Shown here: positions 8,220 to 17,807 of the stretch, in pieces
How positions within the stretch are numbered: position 1 is the stretch's first letter
Layout: every line of letters starts with the position of its first letter
Origin: Pectobacterium aroidearum
Lineage (GTDB): Bacteria; Pseudomonadota; Gammaproteobacteria; Enterobacterales; Enterobacteriaceae
Direction: 5' to 3'
Assembly: GCF_015689195.1 (NCBI RefSeq)
Contig: NZ_CP065044.1
Location: forward strand, 124,001 to 188,000
DNA length: 64,000 bases
Position numbers and translations under genes: made by a program
The notes under the pieces: generated by a model
Told to the model about the DNA's origin: nothing
Databases searched by the model: none
Seen by the model: the letters and a program-made list of their open reading frames with translations, nothing else

Positions 8220-10583
8220 TTAGTCCTGTTTTCTCAGCAGCCGTAGCGCGTTGGCGGTGACCAGCGCTGTTGCGCCGGAATCCGCCAGCACCGCCAGCCA
8301 CAGTCCGGTAATGCCCAGAATGCTGGTGACCAGAAAGACCGCTTTCAGCCCCAATGCGATAGTAATGTTCTGACGAATATTACGCTGTGTTGCCCGCGAC
8401 AGGCTGATCATGGCTGCCAGCCCGGTTAGACGACTGTGCGTGAGTGCCGCATCGGCGGTTTCCAGCGCGACATCCGTACCGCTGCCCATCGCAATGCCGA
8501 TCGTTGCAGCTTTCATTGCCGGGGCGTCGTTAATACCGTCACCCACCATCGCGACGGGATGCTGCTTGCTTAAATCACTGACTGCCGTGACCTTATCGGC
8601 AGGGAGCAGACTGGCGCGGTAATCGATCCCTAGTCTTGCCGCAATCGCTGCTGCTGCGCGGGGATTATCGCCTGTAAGCATCACGCCACGGATCCCCAAC
8701 TGCTGCAAGGCATCCAGCGCTTCACGCGCATCGTGGCGTAGCGTATCGCTGAGCGCCAGCAAACCCAGCAACCTGTCGTCTTCTTGTACGACTACGACGG
8801 TTTTCCCTTCGTTTTCCAGCGCGTCAATCTGTTGCAGCCAATCGGCGTCGAGCAGGTCGGAGGCAACGCGAGTCGGCGCACTGACCTGAATCCGTTTGCC
8901 GCCTATCGTGCCTTCAACCCCGACGCCCGCCAGTGCCTTACGGTTTTCCGCCAGCGGCAGGAATGTACTGCTGGATAACGCATGCTGGACGATGGCTTTG
9001 GCAAGTGGATGGTGTGAACCGGATTCCACGGCGGCGGTGCGCGTCAGCAGCGCCGTTTCGCTAATGCCTGCTGCGGGTAACACGTCCGTTACCTGCGGCT
9101 TTCCTTCCGTTAGCGTCCCTGTCTTGTCAAATGCGATAGTCTTGATACTGCCCAGCGATTCCAGCGCTGCACCGCCTTTAATGAGCGCCCCACGGCGCGT
9201 TGCGGCAGCCAGCCCGGACGTAATCGCCGCAGGTGTTGAGATCACCAACGCACACGGACAGCCGATTAACAGCAGCGTCAGACCGCGATAAATCCATTCT
9301 TGCCACGGCTGCGCCAGCAGCAACGGCGGCACCAGAATTACCAGCAGTGACAGCAGCATGATGGCCGGCGTGTAATAGCGGCTGAACTTATCGAGGAAGC
9401 GTTCTATCGGCGCACGGCGCTCTTCCGCTTCTTCTATCAGTTGCAGAATGCGGTCGATCGCACTGTTGCCCGGCTGTGAAACCACGCGCAACTGCACAAC
9501 CCGATCGACACACAGGCTGCCAGCAGCAATTTTTTCACCGGGTGTGCGCTCAACGGGCACCGATTCGCCGGTCAGGGCGCTTTCATCAAAGCTGGCATCG
9601 CTGTTCAAAAGCTCCGCATCGGCGGGAAGACGTCCGCCGGGCGCGACTTCAATCACATCGCCGGGAACCAGACTGGCGACAGGCACAAGACGCCGTTGCC
9701 CGTTGACGATCGCCGTGGCGTCTTCGGGAAGCAGCGCCATCAGTGCCGTTACGCCCCGTCGTGCGCGGTTGGCCGCGTAAGACTCCAGATATTCGCCCAG
9801 CATAAACAGCAGCAAAATGACCGTCGCTTCGGTGGTGGCGCCAATCAAGAGTGCCCCGATGGAAGCCACGCTCATCAGCGTTTCAATCGCGAAGGGGGTG
9901 CCTGTGCGAATGAGTTGTATCGCTTTTTTCAGGATTGGTATCAATCCGACAATCGTGGTCGCGATAAACGCGATTTGTCCGCCACGCTCGCTGAGCAGGG
10001 AAAGCCCCCAGCTTGCAGCAGCCAGCAAAGTGAAAAGAAGTAAGAAACCATATTCGTGCACGAAACGACGCACGGTAGATGTATTCGGGGGAACGACGGG
10101 GAGTGCGGTGTCCTGCAAGGTAAAGCCCGCTTGCTGGACGGCATGTTGAACCTGAGGACGAATGTCGGTGTAGGCATCAACAACCAGTTTTTCGGTGGCG
10201 AACAGCACTTTGGCTTGTTCAATTCCGGTGAGATTTTTTACTGCATTTTCGATTTTACGGGCGCAGCTGGGACAATCCATCCCGCTGATTTTCCAGCTGA
10301 AACGCTGGTTTGATCGGGGCCTGTCGCTGTCTCCGCCGTCGGGGTCGTCTGAATCCGCGCTGCCGCCGCTGTCTGACGAGTGCTGTTCTGTGCCGCAGGC
10401 GCTCTGTACTGCGGCGTCAGAGGTGTGTTTGGTTGAACAACAGCTGTGATCGGCGTGGTTCGAATGCTGCGCGTGCTCGTTGCAGCAGCTTTTGGTGCTG
10501 TGTGCGGTGCTGCGTGGCGCGTGGTGAACGCCGTTATTGCAGCAGGCTGATTTCTCAGCGCTGTGGTGCTGATGAGAGTGCAT
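8220..10583 (-). CDS. zntA: Zinc/cadmium/lead-exporting P-type ATPase ZntA
   Basis: This 787-residue P1B-type ATPase pumps Zn2+, Cd2+ and Pb2+ out of the cytoplasm. Seen in order: a His/Cys-rich leader (1-70), an acidic Ser/Asp linker (70-90), the heavy-metal domain with GMDCPSC (101-107), TGES (338-341), the membrane CPC motif (442-444), the phosphorylation motif DKTGT (486-490) and GDGINDAP (681-688). The leader is about 45 residues longer than in E. coli ZntA and has 13 His and three Cys-Cys pairs. The ribosome-binding site is a strong CAGGAGG. I could not find an obvious ZntR-type operator. Confidence 0.96.
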   Translation of the reverse strand: MHSHQHHSAEKSACCNNGVHHAPRSTAHSTKSCCNEHAQHSNHADHSCCSTKHTSDAAVQSACGTEQHSSDSGGSADSDDPDGGDSDRPRSNQRFSWKISGMDCPSCARKIENAVKNLTGIEQAKVLFATEKLVVDAYTDIRPQVQHAVQQAGFTLQDTALPVVPPNTSTVRRFVHEYGFLLLFTLLAAASWGLSLLSERGGQIAFIATTIVGLIPILKKAIQLIRTGTPFAIETLMSVASIGALLIGATTEATVILLLFMLGEYLESYAANRARRGVTALMALLPEDATAIVNGQRRLVPVASLVPGDVIEVAPGGRLPADAELLNSDASFDESALTGESVPVERTPGEKIAAGSLCVDRVVQLRVVSQPGNSAIDRILQLIEEAEERRAPIERFLDKFSRYYTPAIMLLSLLVILVPPLLLAQPWQEWIYRGLTLLLIGCPCALVISTPAAITSGLAAATRRGALIKGGAALESLGSIKTIAFDKTGTLTEGKPQVTDVLPAAGISETALLTRTAAVESGSHHPLAKAIVQHALSSSTFLPLAENRKALAGVGVEGTIGGKRIQVSAPTRVASDLLDADWLQQIDALENEGKTVVVVQEDDRLLGLLALSDTLRHDAREALDALQQLGIRGVMLTGDNPRAAAAIAARLGIDYRASLLPADKVTAVSDLSKQHPVAMVGDGINDAPAMKAATIGIAMGSGTDVALETADAALTHSRLTGLAAMISLSRATQRNIRQNITIALGLKAVFLVTSILGITGLWLAVLADSGATALVTANALRLLRKQD

Positions 10584-10677
10584 GTCTTCCTCCTGGGTTA
10601 TTAGTGATAGCCATTCTCATCAGGAACTTTACACCGCTGTTCAACGCTTAGCCAGATTTTCGTGAGCGCCGTAAACG

Positions 10678-11307
10678 TTAGAAATAGAGGGAGCGGACAA
10701 TCAGGAAATGGCCGCCAAAATAGCCCGCTGCCACAATCGCCTGATGGGCGCGGAACGGAAAACGGTAATGGTGAATCAACCAGGCTGCGTGGGCGATAAA
10801 CAGCAGTACGGTACCCGTCAGCAGAGAGAAATTCGCGTTTGTTCCCAGCGCAAAATACCGCTCGCCGGCAATCCAGACCATCAGCGTGGTCATGATGATG
10901 AATGCGCAGGCGGGCCAGCGCTGTGTGTCCAATCGTCCCCAGATAATGGCGATCAGGATTGCAGCCAGAATGACGAGCGTTAATGCCAGCGGCCAGAAGA
11001 AGGTGAGCGCGATTTGTCCGGTAAAGAAGCTAACGGTGTACAACAAATGGGAGAGAAAATAGGCACCAAACGCGTAAAGCAGACGCTGAGTCGGCAGCAG
11101 CAACAGGGTATCTGCGACCAGCGTTGCCAGCAACCCCAGCACAATCAGATAGCCCGGCACGCCAAGTAGCGGCGTCTGCCAGGCCAAAGCCAGCAGCAGT
11201 AGCATGGTGACTGGTTTGAATAACCAACGTTGCCACGTTGGACCACGGTAGCTGGCGTCCACATACAGCCAACCAGAAAAAAGCACAGCAATAAATGACC
11301 AAAGCAT
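10678..11307 (-). CDS. yhhN: YhhN family membrane protein (TMEM86/lysoplasmalogenase-like)
   Basis: This 209-residue protein is almost entirely hydrophobic, with about seven or eight helices, and shows YhhN-family features such as [10 protein letters not shown] and [15 protein letters not shown]. Animal relatives (TMEM86) hydrolyse lysoplasmalogens; the bacterial role is not settled. It follows an AAAAAGGA site and lies upstream of zntA on the same strand, the E. coli gene order. Confidence 0.88.
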   Translation of the reverse strand: MLWSFIAVLFSGWLYVDASYRGPTWQRWLFKPVTMLLLLALAWQTPLLGVPGYLIVLGLLATLVADTLLLLPTQRLLYAFGAYFLSHLLYTVSFFTGQIALTFFWPLALTLVILAAILIAIIWGRLDTQRWPACAFIIMTTLMVWIAGERYFALGTNANFSLLTGTVLLFIAHAAWLIHHYRFPFRAHQAIVAAGYFGGHFLIVRSLYF

Positions 11308-11498
11308 AGCGTGTCCTTTTTGTGTTTTTGTTTGTGTCAGGATAAAAATAAGCCGTTCTTTATTCAGTGTAGGGGATTGTGAGGAAGTTAAACAACGCGT
11401 CGTGAGACGGATGCGACTTCTGTGAGCTTCATGTTATGTTATCGCCTGTTTTTATTGTAGATGGGCGCCGTGACGTCTCGAAGGGAGCATTGTGTTGA

Positions 11499-11819
11499 AT
11501 GAGTAGCGAATCCGCGCTTTATCGTATTCAATTTATAAATAACGGTAAGAATTACCAGCTTTACGTGCGTGAGTTGGTTCAGAGCAGCCTGTTCGGTTTT
11601 ATTGAAATTGCCGACTTCGTGTTTGATAGCCAGTCGGCGGTGTTGGTTGATCCGTCAACGGAGAAACTGAAAACGGAATTCTCTGGCGTTAGCCGTAGTT
11701 TCATCCCGCTACAGGCGATCATTCGTATTGATGCCGTGACGGAAAAAGGTAGCGCCCGCATTTCTGATTTAGGCGATAACGTTACCGCGTTCCCTTATCT
11801 TCCCGGCAAGAAACCCTGA
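11499..11819 (+). CDS. DUF1820 family protein
   Basis: This small soluble protein of 106 residues shows the beta-rich pattern of DUF1820 (YRIQFINNGKNYQLYVREL, GFIEIADFVFD, SFIPLQAIIRID). Its function is unknown. The start follows GGGAGC at a slightly long spacing. Its stop overlaps the yhhM start as TGATG, so the two are translationally coupled. Confidence 0.75.
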   Translation: MSSESALYRIQFINNGKNYQLYVRELVQSSLFGFIEIADFVFDSQSAVLVDPSTEKLKTEFSGVSRSFIPLQAIIRIDAVTEKGSARISDLGDNVTAFPYLPGKKP

Positions 11820-12178
11820 TGAATGATTTTCCCTGGCTGTTGGCGTTGGCTGTTGGCGCGATTTTGGTGCTAGCGGCGCGACAGTATCGACGTCAACGCC
11901 AGAGGGACGCGCAGAATGACGCGGCGCCGCTGCGTATTGTGGCCGCAGAGGTGAAACACAAACGTGAGTTTCCCCGTACTCGTCGGCGCGCGCGCGAGCA
12001 TCAAATGATGGCCGTAGAGGATATGCGGTATGAGGTCACGTTCAGGCCGATTACCGGTGGTGCGACTATCACGTTGCGCCTTGAGAACGCGGATTATCAC
12101 CAGCTTGATACTGGAATGCAGGGATCGTTGCAGCTAAAGGGCACGCGCTTTATTCGCTTTGTGCCCCAGCAGAGGTAG
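11819..12178 (+). CDS. yhhM: YhhM family protein (DUF2500)
   Basis: The 119-residue product has one N-terminal membrane segment (WLLALAVGAILVLAARQY) followed by a basic linker and a beta-rich domain (YEVTFRPITGGATITLRL, GSLQLKGTRFIRFVP). Length and gene position match E. coli YhhM, whose function is unknown. It is translationally coupled to the DUF1820 gene and convergent with yhhL. Confidence 0.87.
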   Translation: MNDFPWLLALAVGAILVLAARQYRRQRQRDAQNDAAPLRIVAAEVKHKREFPRTRRRAREHQMMAVEDMRYEVTFRPITGGATITLRLENADYHQLDTGMQGSLQLKGTRFIRFVPQQR

Positions 12179-12181
12179 GGG

Positions 12182-12460
12182 TTACGGTTTCGGTGGCTTA
12201 GGCTGCTTTTTCTGCCACGCCAGCAGTTCAAACACGCCAAAAAGGAAAATACGTGCCTGAAGTGCCCGGTTTAGCGCAGGGCTGTCCTTTGGCTGGCTGG
12301 ATTTTAACAGCAGCAGTTGGAAGCCGTGCATCAGGATCATAAACACCATTGCCACGGTCATGAAGATATTCAACGGTTTGGGAAACGGTTGAATCAGGTT
12401 AAGCAATAGAAATCCCCACACGCCCAGCATCAATAATCTGCCAAGGTTAATCAAAATCAT
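12182..12460 (-). CDS. yhhL: YhhL family membrane protein (DUF1145)
   Basis: The 92-residue protein has two or three hydrophobic helices and the LIQPFPKPLNIFMTVAMVFM stretch typical of DUF1145. Function unknown. An AAGGGTAAGAG site precedes the ATG. It starts 26 bp after the rsmD stop, so it is probably co-transcribed with rsmD as in E. coli. Confidence 0.85.
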   Translation of the reverse strand: MILINLGRLLMLGVWGFLLLNLIQPFPKPLNIFMTVAMVFMILMHGFQLLLLKSSQPKDSPALNRALQARIFLFGVFELLAWQKKQPKPPKP

Positions 12461-12486
12461 CTCTTACCCTTACGTTGCTGCGAAGA

Positions 12487-13062
12487 TCACTGACGGATGT
12501 ACAAACGGTAGGCGACCTGACCTGCAATTTTCTCACGGTGCAGTTGCCAATTTTCTGGGATAGTCAGCTGCGCATTTTCCGCCTCAGTTTCCACGTAAAT
12601 CCACGCATCGGGTGCTAGCCAGCCCTGTTGTTCCAGCAGCATGAGCGTGTTGTTCAGCAGCTCTTTGCGAAACGGTGGGTCGAGAAACACGACGTCAAAC
12701 GGCGTACCGGGCTGCGCCAGCCAGCTCAGGGCATCAGTATTGACCACCTCAGCATTTTCCGCCCGAAGCAGCGCCAGATTTTGCGTTAATTGCTGGGCGA
12801 CTGCACGCTCCATTTCCAATAATGTGGCGTGAGCAGCATAACGAGATAAGGCTTCCAGCCCGAGTGCGCCGCTGCCAGCGAAACAGTCCAGGCAGCGTGC
12901 CTGTTGAATGATGGGAGCCAGCCAGTTAAACAGCGTTTCCCGCACGCGGTCGGTGGTGGGACGTAAACCGGGACTATCAGGAACCGGAAGTTTTCTGCCG
13001 CGCCATTGACCACCGATGATTCGGATTTGTCCGGCGGCTGACGATGCGTTTTTTTTAGCCAT
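12487..13062 (-). CDS. rsmD: 16S rRNA (guanine(966)-N2)-methyltransferase RsmD
   Basis: The 191-residue Rossmann-fold methyltransferase has the GQWRGRKLPVPD and LRPTTDRVRETLFNWL motifs, the SAM-binding DCFAGSGALGLEALS loop and the catalytic VVFLDPPF (DPPF) motif. It methylates G966 of 16S rRNA during 30S assembly. It is divergent from ftsY, as in E. coli. Confidence 0.95.
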   Translation of the reverse strand: MAKKNASSAAGQIRIIGGQWRGRKLPVPDSPGLRPTTDRVRETLFNWLAPIIQQARCLDCFAGSGALGLEALSRYAAHATLLEMERAVAQQLTQNLALLRAENAEVVNTDALSWLAQPGTPFDVVFLDPPFRKELLNNTLMLLEQQGWLAPDAWIYVETEAENAQLTIPENWQLHREKIAGQVAYRLYIRQ

Positions 13063-13411
13063 AGCTCACAGGGTTATTGTTGTGCCGCATCATCATGGTG
13101 TGGATACGGGCAGGAAATTTCTGGCGCTATTCTAGCGGCGGTTACGTGTAGAGGGAATGTTAAGATGGAGGTTAAGGCGCTTAAGCCAAAATTTTGTGCG
13201 GTCTGCGGTCTTCCGGTAACGCGCAGCGTTTGACACACTTCGTTACGGACATTGCCTTTCGTTACGAAGATTGTTGGCCGCACGGAGAATTGTCTGTCAT
13301 TGCCCTCGCTGGCTGCGTGTTGCTGTCGGCAGGAAAGTGTTAAACTTATTGTTTAAATATGATTTTCATTGATTGATTCGCTGCGGTGAGCAGCGTGGAG
13401 CGCGATCGCAC
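13063..13411. other. Intergenic region between divergent rsmD and ftsY
   Basis: These 349 bp must hold the divergent promoters of rsmD-yhhL and ftsYEX. A 69-codon open frame on the minus strand (13074-13283) has no ribosome-binding site or recognisable product. I see no repeat or strong operator-like palindrome. Confidence 0.5.
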
Positions 13412-14899
13412 ATGTCAAAAGAAAAGAAGCGCGGTTTTTTTTCCTGGCTGGGACTAGGGAAACAGGAAGAAAAACAACAAGAGCAGCCGCAAGAGAAACC
13501 CGTTGTTCAAGAGAAGATTGTTGTTGAAGAACAATCGCCAGCGGCGGAGTCGGGTGCCGCAGTATCAGTTCACCAGACCGTTGAGCACGCGCCGGAGCAG
13601 GTAGAGAAACCGCTGCCGGAAGAGCCTGTCGTTGAAGCGGAAGAACTGACTCAATCAGTCGCTGAGCGTGATGTTACCGCAGCGGCAGACGAATCGGTTG
13701 TCGTTGCCCCGGAAGTCAACGTTTCTGAATCCATTACTTCTGAACCTGCTGTTTCTACCCCTGCTATTTCCGAAACTGACGATCGTGACCTGATCGATCG
13801 GGATGTTATCGATCGTGATGCTGCCGATCCGATCGTGCAGACCGAGATCGCCGAAAGCGCGACGTTGGTTGAGGCAGAGCCGGATGTCGCGCAGCAGGAA
13901 GAGCAAGAATACGAAGAACAAGAACCTACGCAGCCAGATGATGTTCCGGTTGTTGCGCAAGAGCAGGAGCGTCCGACGAAAGAGGGGTTCTTCGCTCGTC
14001 TGAAACGCAGTCTGGTAAAAACGCGCCAAAACCTCGGTTCAGGATTTATCGGATTGTTTCGCGGTAAGAAAATCGACGACGATCTGTTTGATGAACTGGA
14101 AGAGCAACTGTTGGTTGCGGATGTGGGGGTCGAAACGACCCGTAAAATCATCACCAGCCTGACGGAGCACGCCAGCCGACGCCAGTTGAAAGATGCTGAT
14201 ACGCTTTTTGTGAAGCTGAAAGACGAAATGGCGGAGATTCTTGCTAAGGTGGACGCCCCGCTGAATATCGAAGGCAAAACACCGTATGTCATTCTGATGG
14301 TTGGCGTTAATGGCGTGGGTAAAACCACCACCATCGGGAAAATGGCGCGTCAATTCCAGGCACAGGGTAAATCCGTGATGCTGGCGGCGGGTGATACCTT
14401 CCGTGCGGCAGCGGTGGAACAGCTTCAGGTCTGGGGACAGCGTAATAACGTGGCAGTGGTCGCGCAGCATACCGGTGCGGATTCAGCATCGGTGATTTTC
14501 GATGCGATTCAGGCAGCGAAAGCGCGCGGTGTGGATGTCCTGATCGCGGATACCGCCGGTCGCTTGCAGAACAAAGCGCACCTGATGGAAGAGCTGAAAA
14601 AGATTGTGCGCGTGATGAAGAAGCTGGACGAAGACGCGCCGCATGAAGTGATGCTGACGCTGGATGCGAGCACCGGGCAGAACGCGGTGAGTCAGGCCAA
14701 ACTGTTTAATGAAGCCGTTGGGCTGACGGGAATTACCTTGACCAAGCTGGACGGTACCGCGAAAGGCGGGGTGATTTTCGCCATTGCCGACCAGTTTGCG
14801 ATTCCTATCCGCTATATTGGGGTAGGGGAAGGCATTGAAGATTTACGGCCATTCAAGGCCGACGATTTTATTGAGGCACTTTTTGCCCGAGAGGATTAA
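13412..14899 (+). CDS. ftsY: Signal recognition particle receptor FtsY
   Basis: This 495-residue SRP GTPase docks ribosome-Ffh complexes at the inner membrane. Seen in order: a basic lipid-binding start (MSKEKKRGFFSWLG), a long acidic A domain rich in Glu, Val and Gln (to about residue 190), then the N and G domains with GVNGVGKTTTIGK (P loop), DTAGR and TKLDGTAKGG. The A domain carries a short repeat (DRDLIDRDVIDRD). The start at 13412 is set by the conserved N-terminus and a GGAG about 11 bp upstream. It forms an operon with ftsE and ftsX. Confidence 0.97.
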   Translation: MSKEKKRGFFSWLGLGKQEEKQQEQPQEKPVVQEKIVVEEQSPAAESGAAVSVHQTVEHAPEQVEKPLPEEPVVEAEELTQSVAERDVTAAADESVVVAPEVNVSESITSEPAVSTPAISETDDRDLIDRDVIDRDAADPIVQTEIAESATLVEAEPDVAQQEEQEYEEQEPTQPDDVPVVAQEQERPTKEGFFARLKRSLVKTRQNLGSGFIGLFRGKKIDDDLFDELEEQLLVADVGVETTRKIITSLTEHASRRQLKDADTLFVKLKDEMAEILAKVDAPLNIEGKTPYVILMVGVNGVGKTTTIGKMARQFQAQGKSVMLAAGDTFRAAAVEQLQVWGQRNNVAVVAQHTGADSASVIFDAIQAAKARGVDVLIADTAGRLQNKAHLMEELKKIVRVMKKLDEDAPHEVMLTLDASTGQNAVSQAKLFNEAVGLTGITLTKLDGTAKGGVIFAIADQFAIPIRYIGVGEGIEDLRPFKADDFIEALFARED

Positions 14900-14904
14900 A
14901 ACGG

Positions 14905-15576
14905 ATGATTCGTTTTGAACAGGTCAGTAAAGCTTACCTCGGTGGGCGTCAGGCATTGCAAGGGGTGGATTTCCATCTGCGCCCCGCGGAAATGGCGTTC
15001 CTGACCGGCCATTCCGGCGCAGGGAAAAGTACCCTGCTGAAACTGATTTGTGGCATTGAACGTCCCAGCGCGGGGCAGATTTTGTTTGGCGGTCACAATA
15101 TCAGCCGCCTGAAAAAACGCGAAGTCCCGTTCCTGCGGCGTCAGATCGGCATGATCTTTCAGGATCACCATCTGCTGATGGAACGTACAGTCTATGACAA
15201 CGTCGCGATGCCGCTCATTATCGCGGGCGCCAGCAGTGAGGATATCCGTCGTCGGGTATCCGCTGCACTGGACAAGGTTGGCCTGCTGGATAAAGCGAAA
15301 AATTACCCTATCCAGCTGTCCGGCGGTGAACAGCAGCGCGTTGGCATTGCGCGCGCGGTGGTGAACAAACCCGCCGTGTTGCTGGCGGATGAACCGACCG
15401 GCAACCTGGACGAAGCGTTGTCAGAAGGCATTTTACGCCTGTTTGAAGAGTTCAACCGCGTCGGTGTTACCGTCCTGATGGCGACGCATGACACCGGGCT
15501 GATCGCCCGCCGTAATTACCGTGTGCTGACGCTGTCGGATGGCCGCATGGTGGGGGGAAACCACGATGGCGAATAA
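14905..15576 (+). CDS. ftsE: Cell division ATP-binding protein FtsE
   Basis: The 223-residue ABC ATPase shows Walker [10 protein letters not shown], signature [14 protein letters not shown] and Walker [12 protein letters not shown]. With FtsX it signals to periplasmic EnvC to activate septal amidases. It starts 5 bp after the ftsY stop and its end overlaps the ftsX start by 11 bp, so the three are tightly coupled. Confidence 0.97.
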   Translation: MIRFEQVSKAYLGGRQALQGVDFHLRPAEMAFLTGHSGAGKSTLLKLICGIERPSAGQILFGGHNISRLKKREVPFLRRQIGMIFQDHHLLMERTVYDNVAMPLIIAGASSEDIRRRVSAALDKVGLLDKAKNYPIQLSGGEQQRVGIARAVVNKPAVLLADEPTGNLDEALSEGILRLFEEFNRVGVTVLMATHDTGLIARRNYRVLTLSDGRMVGGNHDGE

Positions 15577-16534
15577 CGTCCGTAATGCGAAAAAGCCTGT
15601 TGCAAAATCGAAAGCGTTGCGCGGCGGCTGGCAGGAACAGTGGCGCTATGCTTGGACGAATACGCTGGCTGATATGCTGCGCCAGCCGCTGGCCACTTTC
15701 CTGACCGTCATGGTGATCGCCATTTCGCTGGCATTGCCCAGCATTTGCTATCTGGTGTGGAAAAACGTCAGTCAGGCTGCCACACAGTGGTATCCCTCGC
15801 CTCAGCTAACGGTCTATCTGGATAAATCACTGGATGACAATGCGGCGCAGGCGGTAGTCACGCAGCTTCAATCTGAAGACGGCGTTGATAAAGTCAATTA
15901 CCTGTCGCGCAATGAAGCGATGGGCGAGTTCCGCAACTGGTCTGGTTTTGGCGGCGCGCTGGATATGCTGGAAGAGAATCCGTTGCCGGCGGTGGCGATT
16001 ATCACGCCGAAAATGAGCTTTCAGGATTCCACCACGCTGACGACGCTGCGCGACCGTGTGGCGGCAACGCAGGGTGTGGACGAAGTACGGATGGACGACA
16101 GCTGGTTTGCACGGCTGGTAGCGTTAACCAATCTGGTCGGGCAAATTTCTGCGACGATTGGCATCCTGATGATTGTTGCCGTCTTTTTGGTGATCGGCAA
16201 CAGTGTGCGTCTGAGTATTTTCAGCCGCCGTGAAACCATTAACGTGATGAAGCTGATTGGCGCAACGGACGGGTTTATTCTGCGTCCGTTCCTGAATGGT
16301 GGGGCGGCAATGGGCGTAGGCGGCGCGGTGCTATCGCTGATTCTGTCGCAGGCGCTGGTCTGGAAGCTGGATGCGGTGGTGGCGCAGGTGGCTTCCGTTT
16401 TTGGTACGACGTTCGCCGTTAAAGGACTGAGCTGGGATGAGTCTCTGCTGCTGCTGTTAATCGCCGGCATGATTGGCTGGCTGGCCGCCTGGTTGGCTAC
16501 CGTGCAACATTTACGCCGTTTTACACCACAGTAA
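15566..16534 (+). CDS. ftsX: Cell division protein FtsX
   Basis: The 322-residue permease-like protein has a cytoplasmic N-terminus, one helix near residues 50-75, a large periplasmic loop (EnvC-binding region) and three C-terminal helices. The start at 15566 ([10 protein letters not shown]) is inside the end of ftsE with a purine-rich GGGGGGAAACC site; the open frame to 15539 is only upstream read-through. Confidence 0.96.
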   Translation: MANNVRNAKKPVAKSKALRGGWQEQWRYAWTNTLADMLRQPLATFLTVMVIAISLALPSICYLVWKNVSQAATQWYPSPQLTVYLDKSLDDNAAQAVVTQLQSEDGVDKVNYLSRNEAMGEFRNWSGFGGALDMLEENPLPAVAIITPKMSFQDSTTLTTLRDRVAATQGVDEVRMDDSWFARLVALTNLVGQISATIGILMIVAVFLVIGNSVRLSIFSRRETINVMKLIGATDGFILRPFLNGGAAMGVGGAVLSLILSQALVWKLDAVVAQVASVFGTTFAVKGLSWDESLLLLLIAGMIGWLAAWLATVQHLRRFTPQ

Positions 16535-16703
16535 GCGTTTTCTGGTATAATTATCCCCTGTAATTCAGACCGTATTGCAGGGGAAATCTCCTCAGCGACA
16601 TCTCTTCTTTGCGCTTCCCGCTGTGTTTTCCCCTTGGTTTTTCGTGCGTTAACGGCTCGTTTTCTCCCTGCTTGATCTCTGGCAGGAGGTGAATAAAATG
16701 ATA

Positions 16704-16732
16704 GGAACTTGCGAGCGAAATCACAGTCTGAA
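16704..16732 (+). promoter_or_regulatory. Sigma-E promoter of rpoH (P3-like)
   Basis: GGAACTT (16704-16710) is separated by 15 bp from GTCTGAA (16726-16732), an excellent match to the sigma-E consensus. E. coli rpoH has a sigma-E promoter (P3) in the same place. It links cytoplasmic heat-shock output to envelope damage. Confidence 0.88.
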
Positions 16733-16777
16733 TAGACAGATTTTAGGATTTGAGTGAATACGCTTTAAAGGTGTCGT

Positions 16778-16800
16778 GTTTTGCCATTTTCGCGCAAAAC
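16778..16800 (+). promoter_or_regulatory. Inverted repeat in the rpoH leader
   Basis: GTTTTGC and GCAAAAC pair as a 7-bp stem with a 9-nt loop about 65 bp before the rpoH start. It lies inside the transcript from the sigma-E promoter. Its role is unknown; it could be an operator for another rpoH promoter or part of the leader structure. Confidence 0.4.
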
Positions 16801-16866
16801 GATGCGGCGAAGCAGTGCTAAGATAGTCGACTGCAATATGACGAGTAGAGCAACTGAGAGGGTTGA

Positions 16867-17724
16867 ATGACCAAAGATATGCAAACTTTCACCTTAGTTC
16901 CCCAGGGCAGTCTGGAAGGGTATATTCGTGCCGCCAATGCCTATCCGATGCTGACGGCGGAGGAAGAGCGGGCGCTGGCTGAACGGCTGCATTATCAGGG
17001 CGATCTGGATGCGGCTAAGCACCTGATTCTGTCACACCTGCGTTTTGTTATTCACGTTGCCCGTAACTATTCCGGCTACGGCCTGCCGCAGGCGGACCTG
17101 ATTCAGGAAGGGAACATCGGCCTGATGAAGGCGGTACGTCGCTTTAACCCTGAAGTGGGCGTGCGTCTGGTTTCTTTCGCCGTGCACTGGATTAAAGCAG
17201 AAATTCATGAATACGTGCTGCGTAACTGGCGTATCGTGAAAGTCGCGACCACCAAAGCACAGCGTAAACTGTTCTTTAACCTGCGGAAGACGAAAACGCG
17301 CCTCGGCTGGTTTAACCAGGATGAAGTCGAACTGGTGGCACGTGAACTGGGCGTGACCAGCAAAGACGTGCGCGAGATGGAATCCCGTATGGCGGCGCAG
17401 GACATGACGTTCGATCCAACGCCGGAAGAAGATTCGCACGACGGCAAAGCGATGTCGCCGATGCTTTACCTACAGGATAAATCGTCTGACTTTGCCGATG
17501 GCATTGAAGAAGATAACTGGGACACGCATGCGGCGGATAAGCTCACTTACGCGCTGGAAGGGCTGGATGAACGTAGCCAGCATATTATCCGAGCCCGTTG
17601 GCTGGATGATGACAACAAATCCACCTTGCAGGAATTGGCCGATCAATACGGCGTTTCCGCAGAGCGTGTGCGTCAGTTAGAAAAGAATGCGATGAAAAAA
17701 CTGCGAGCGGCGATAGAAGCGTAA
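16867..17724 (+). CDS. rpoH: RNA polymerase heat-shock sigma factor RpoH (sigma-32)
   Basis: The 285-residue sigma factor has region 2 ([40 protein letters not shown]), the RpoH-specific box QRKLFFNLR (132-140) and a region 4 helix-turn-helix ([23 protein letters not shown]). It directs transcription of chaperone and protease genes. Translation in relatives is controlled by an mRNA thermosensor formed by the start region and the coding sequence up to about codon 80; I infer the same here without folding it. The ribosome-binding site is GAGAGG. A strong terminator follows. Confidence 0.98.
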   Translation: MTKDMQTFTLVPQGSLEGYIRAANAYPMLTAEEERALAERLHYQGDLDAAKHLILSHLRFVIHVARNYSGYGLPQADLIQEGNIGLMKAVRRFNPEVGVRLVSFAVHWIKAEIHEYVLRNWRIVKVATTKAQRKLFFNLRKTKTRLGWFNQDEVELVARELGVTSKDVREMESRMAAQDMTFDPTPEEDSHDGKAMSPMLYLQDKSSDFADGIEEDNWDTHAADKLTYALEGLDERSQHIIRARWLDDDNKSTLQELADQYGVSAERVRQLEKNAMKKLRAAIEA

Positions 17725-17749
17725 TCGCTCTCATCGTCTCTTTCTGTAG

Positions 17750-17780
17750 CGACCGGGTAATGCCCGGTCGTTTTGTTTTT
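17750..17780 (+). terminator. Rho-independent terminator of rpoH
   Basis: An 8-bp stem CGACCGGG/CCCGGTCG with a 5-nt loop is followed by TTTTGTTTTT, 26 bp after the rpoH stop. Confidence 0.93.
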
Positions 17781-17807
17781 GTCTGCTGTCAGGCTGTCGT
17801 GTTTGGG

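Noticed and set aside
10584-10677. ZntR operator upstream of zntA
   Set aside because: I found no convincing long-spacer promoter with a dyad in this interval, so none is claimed.
13074-13283. Minus-strand 69-codon frame between rsmD and ftsY
   Set aside because: No ribosome-binding site, no plausible product and it occupies the divergent promoter region.
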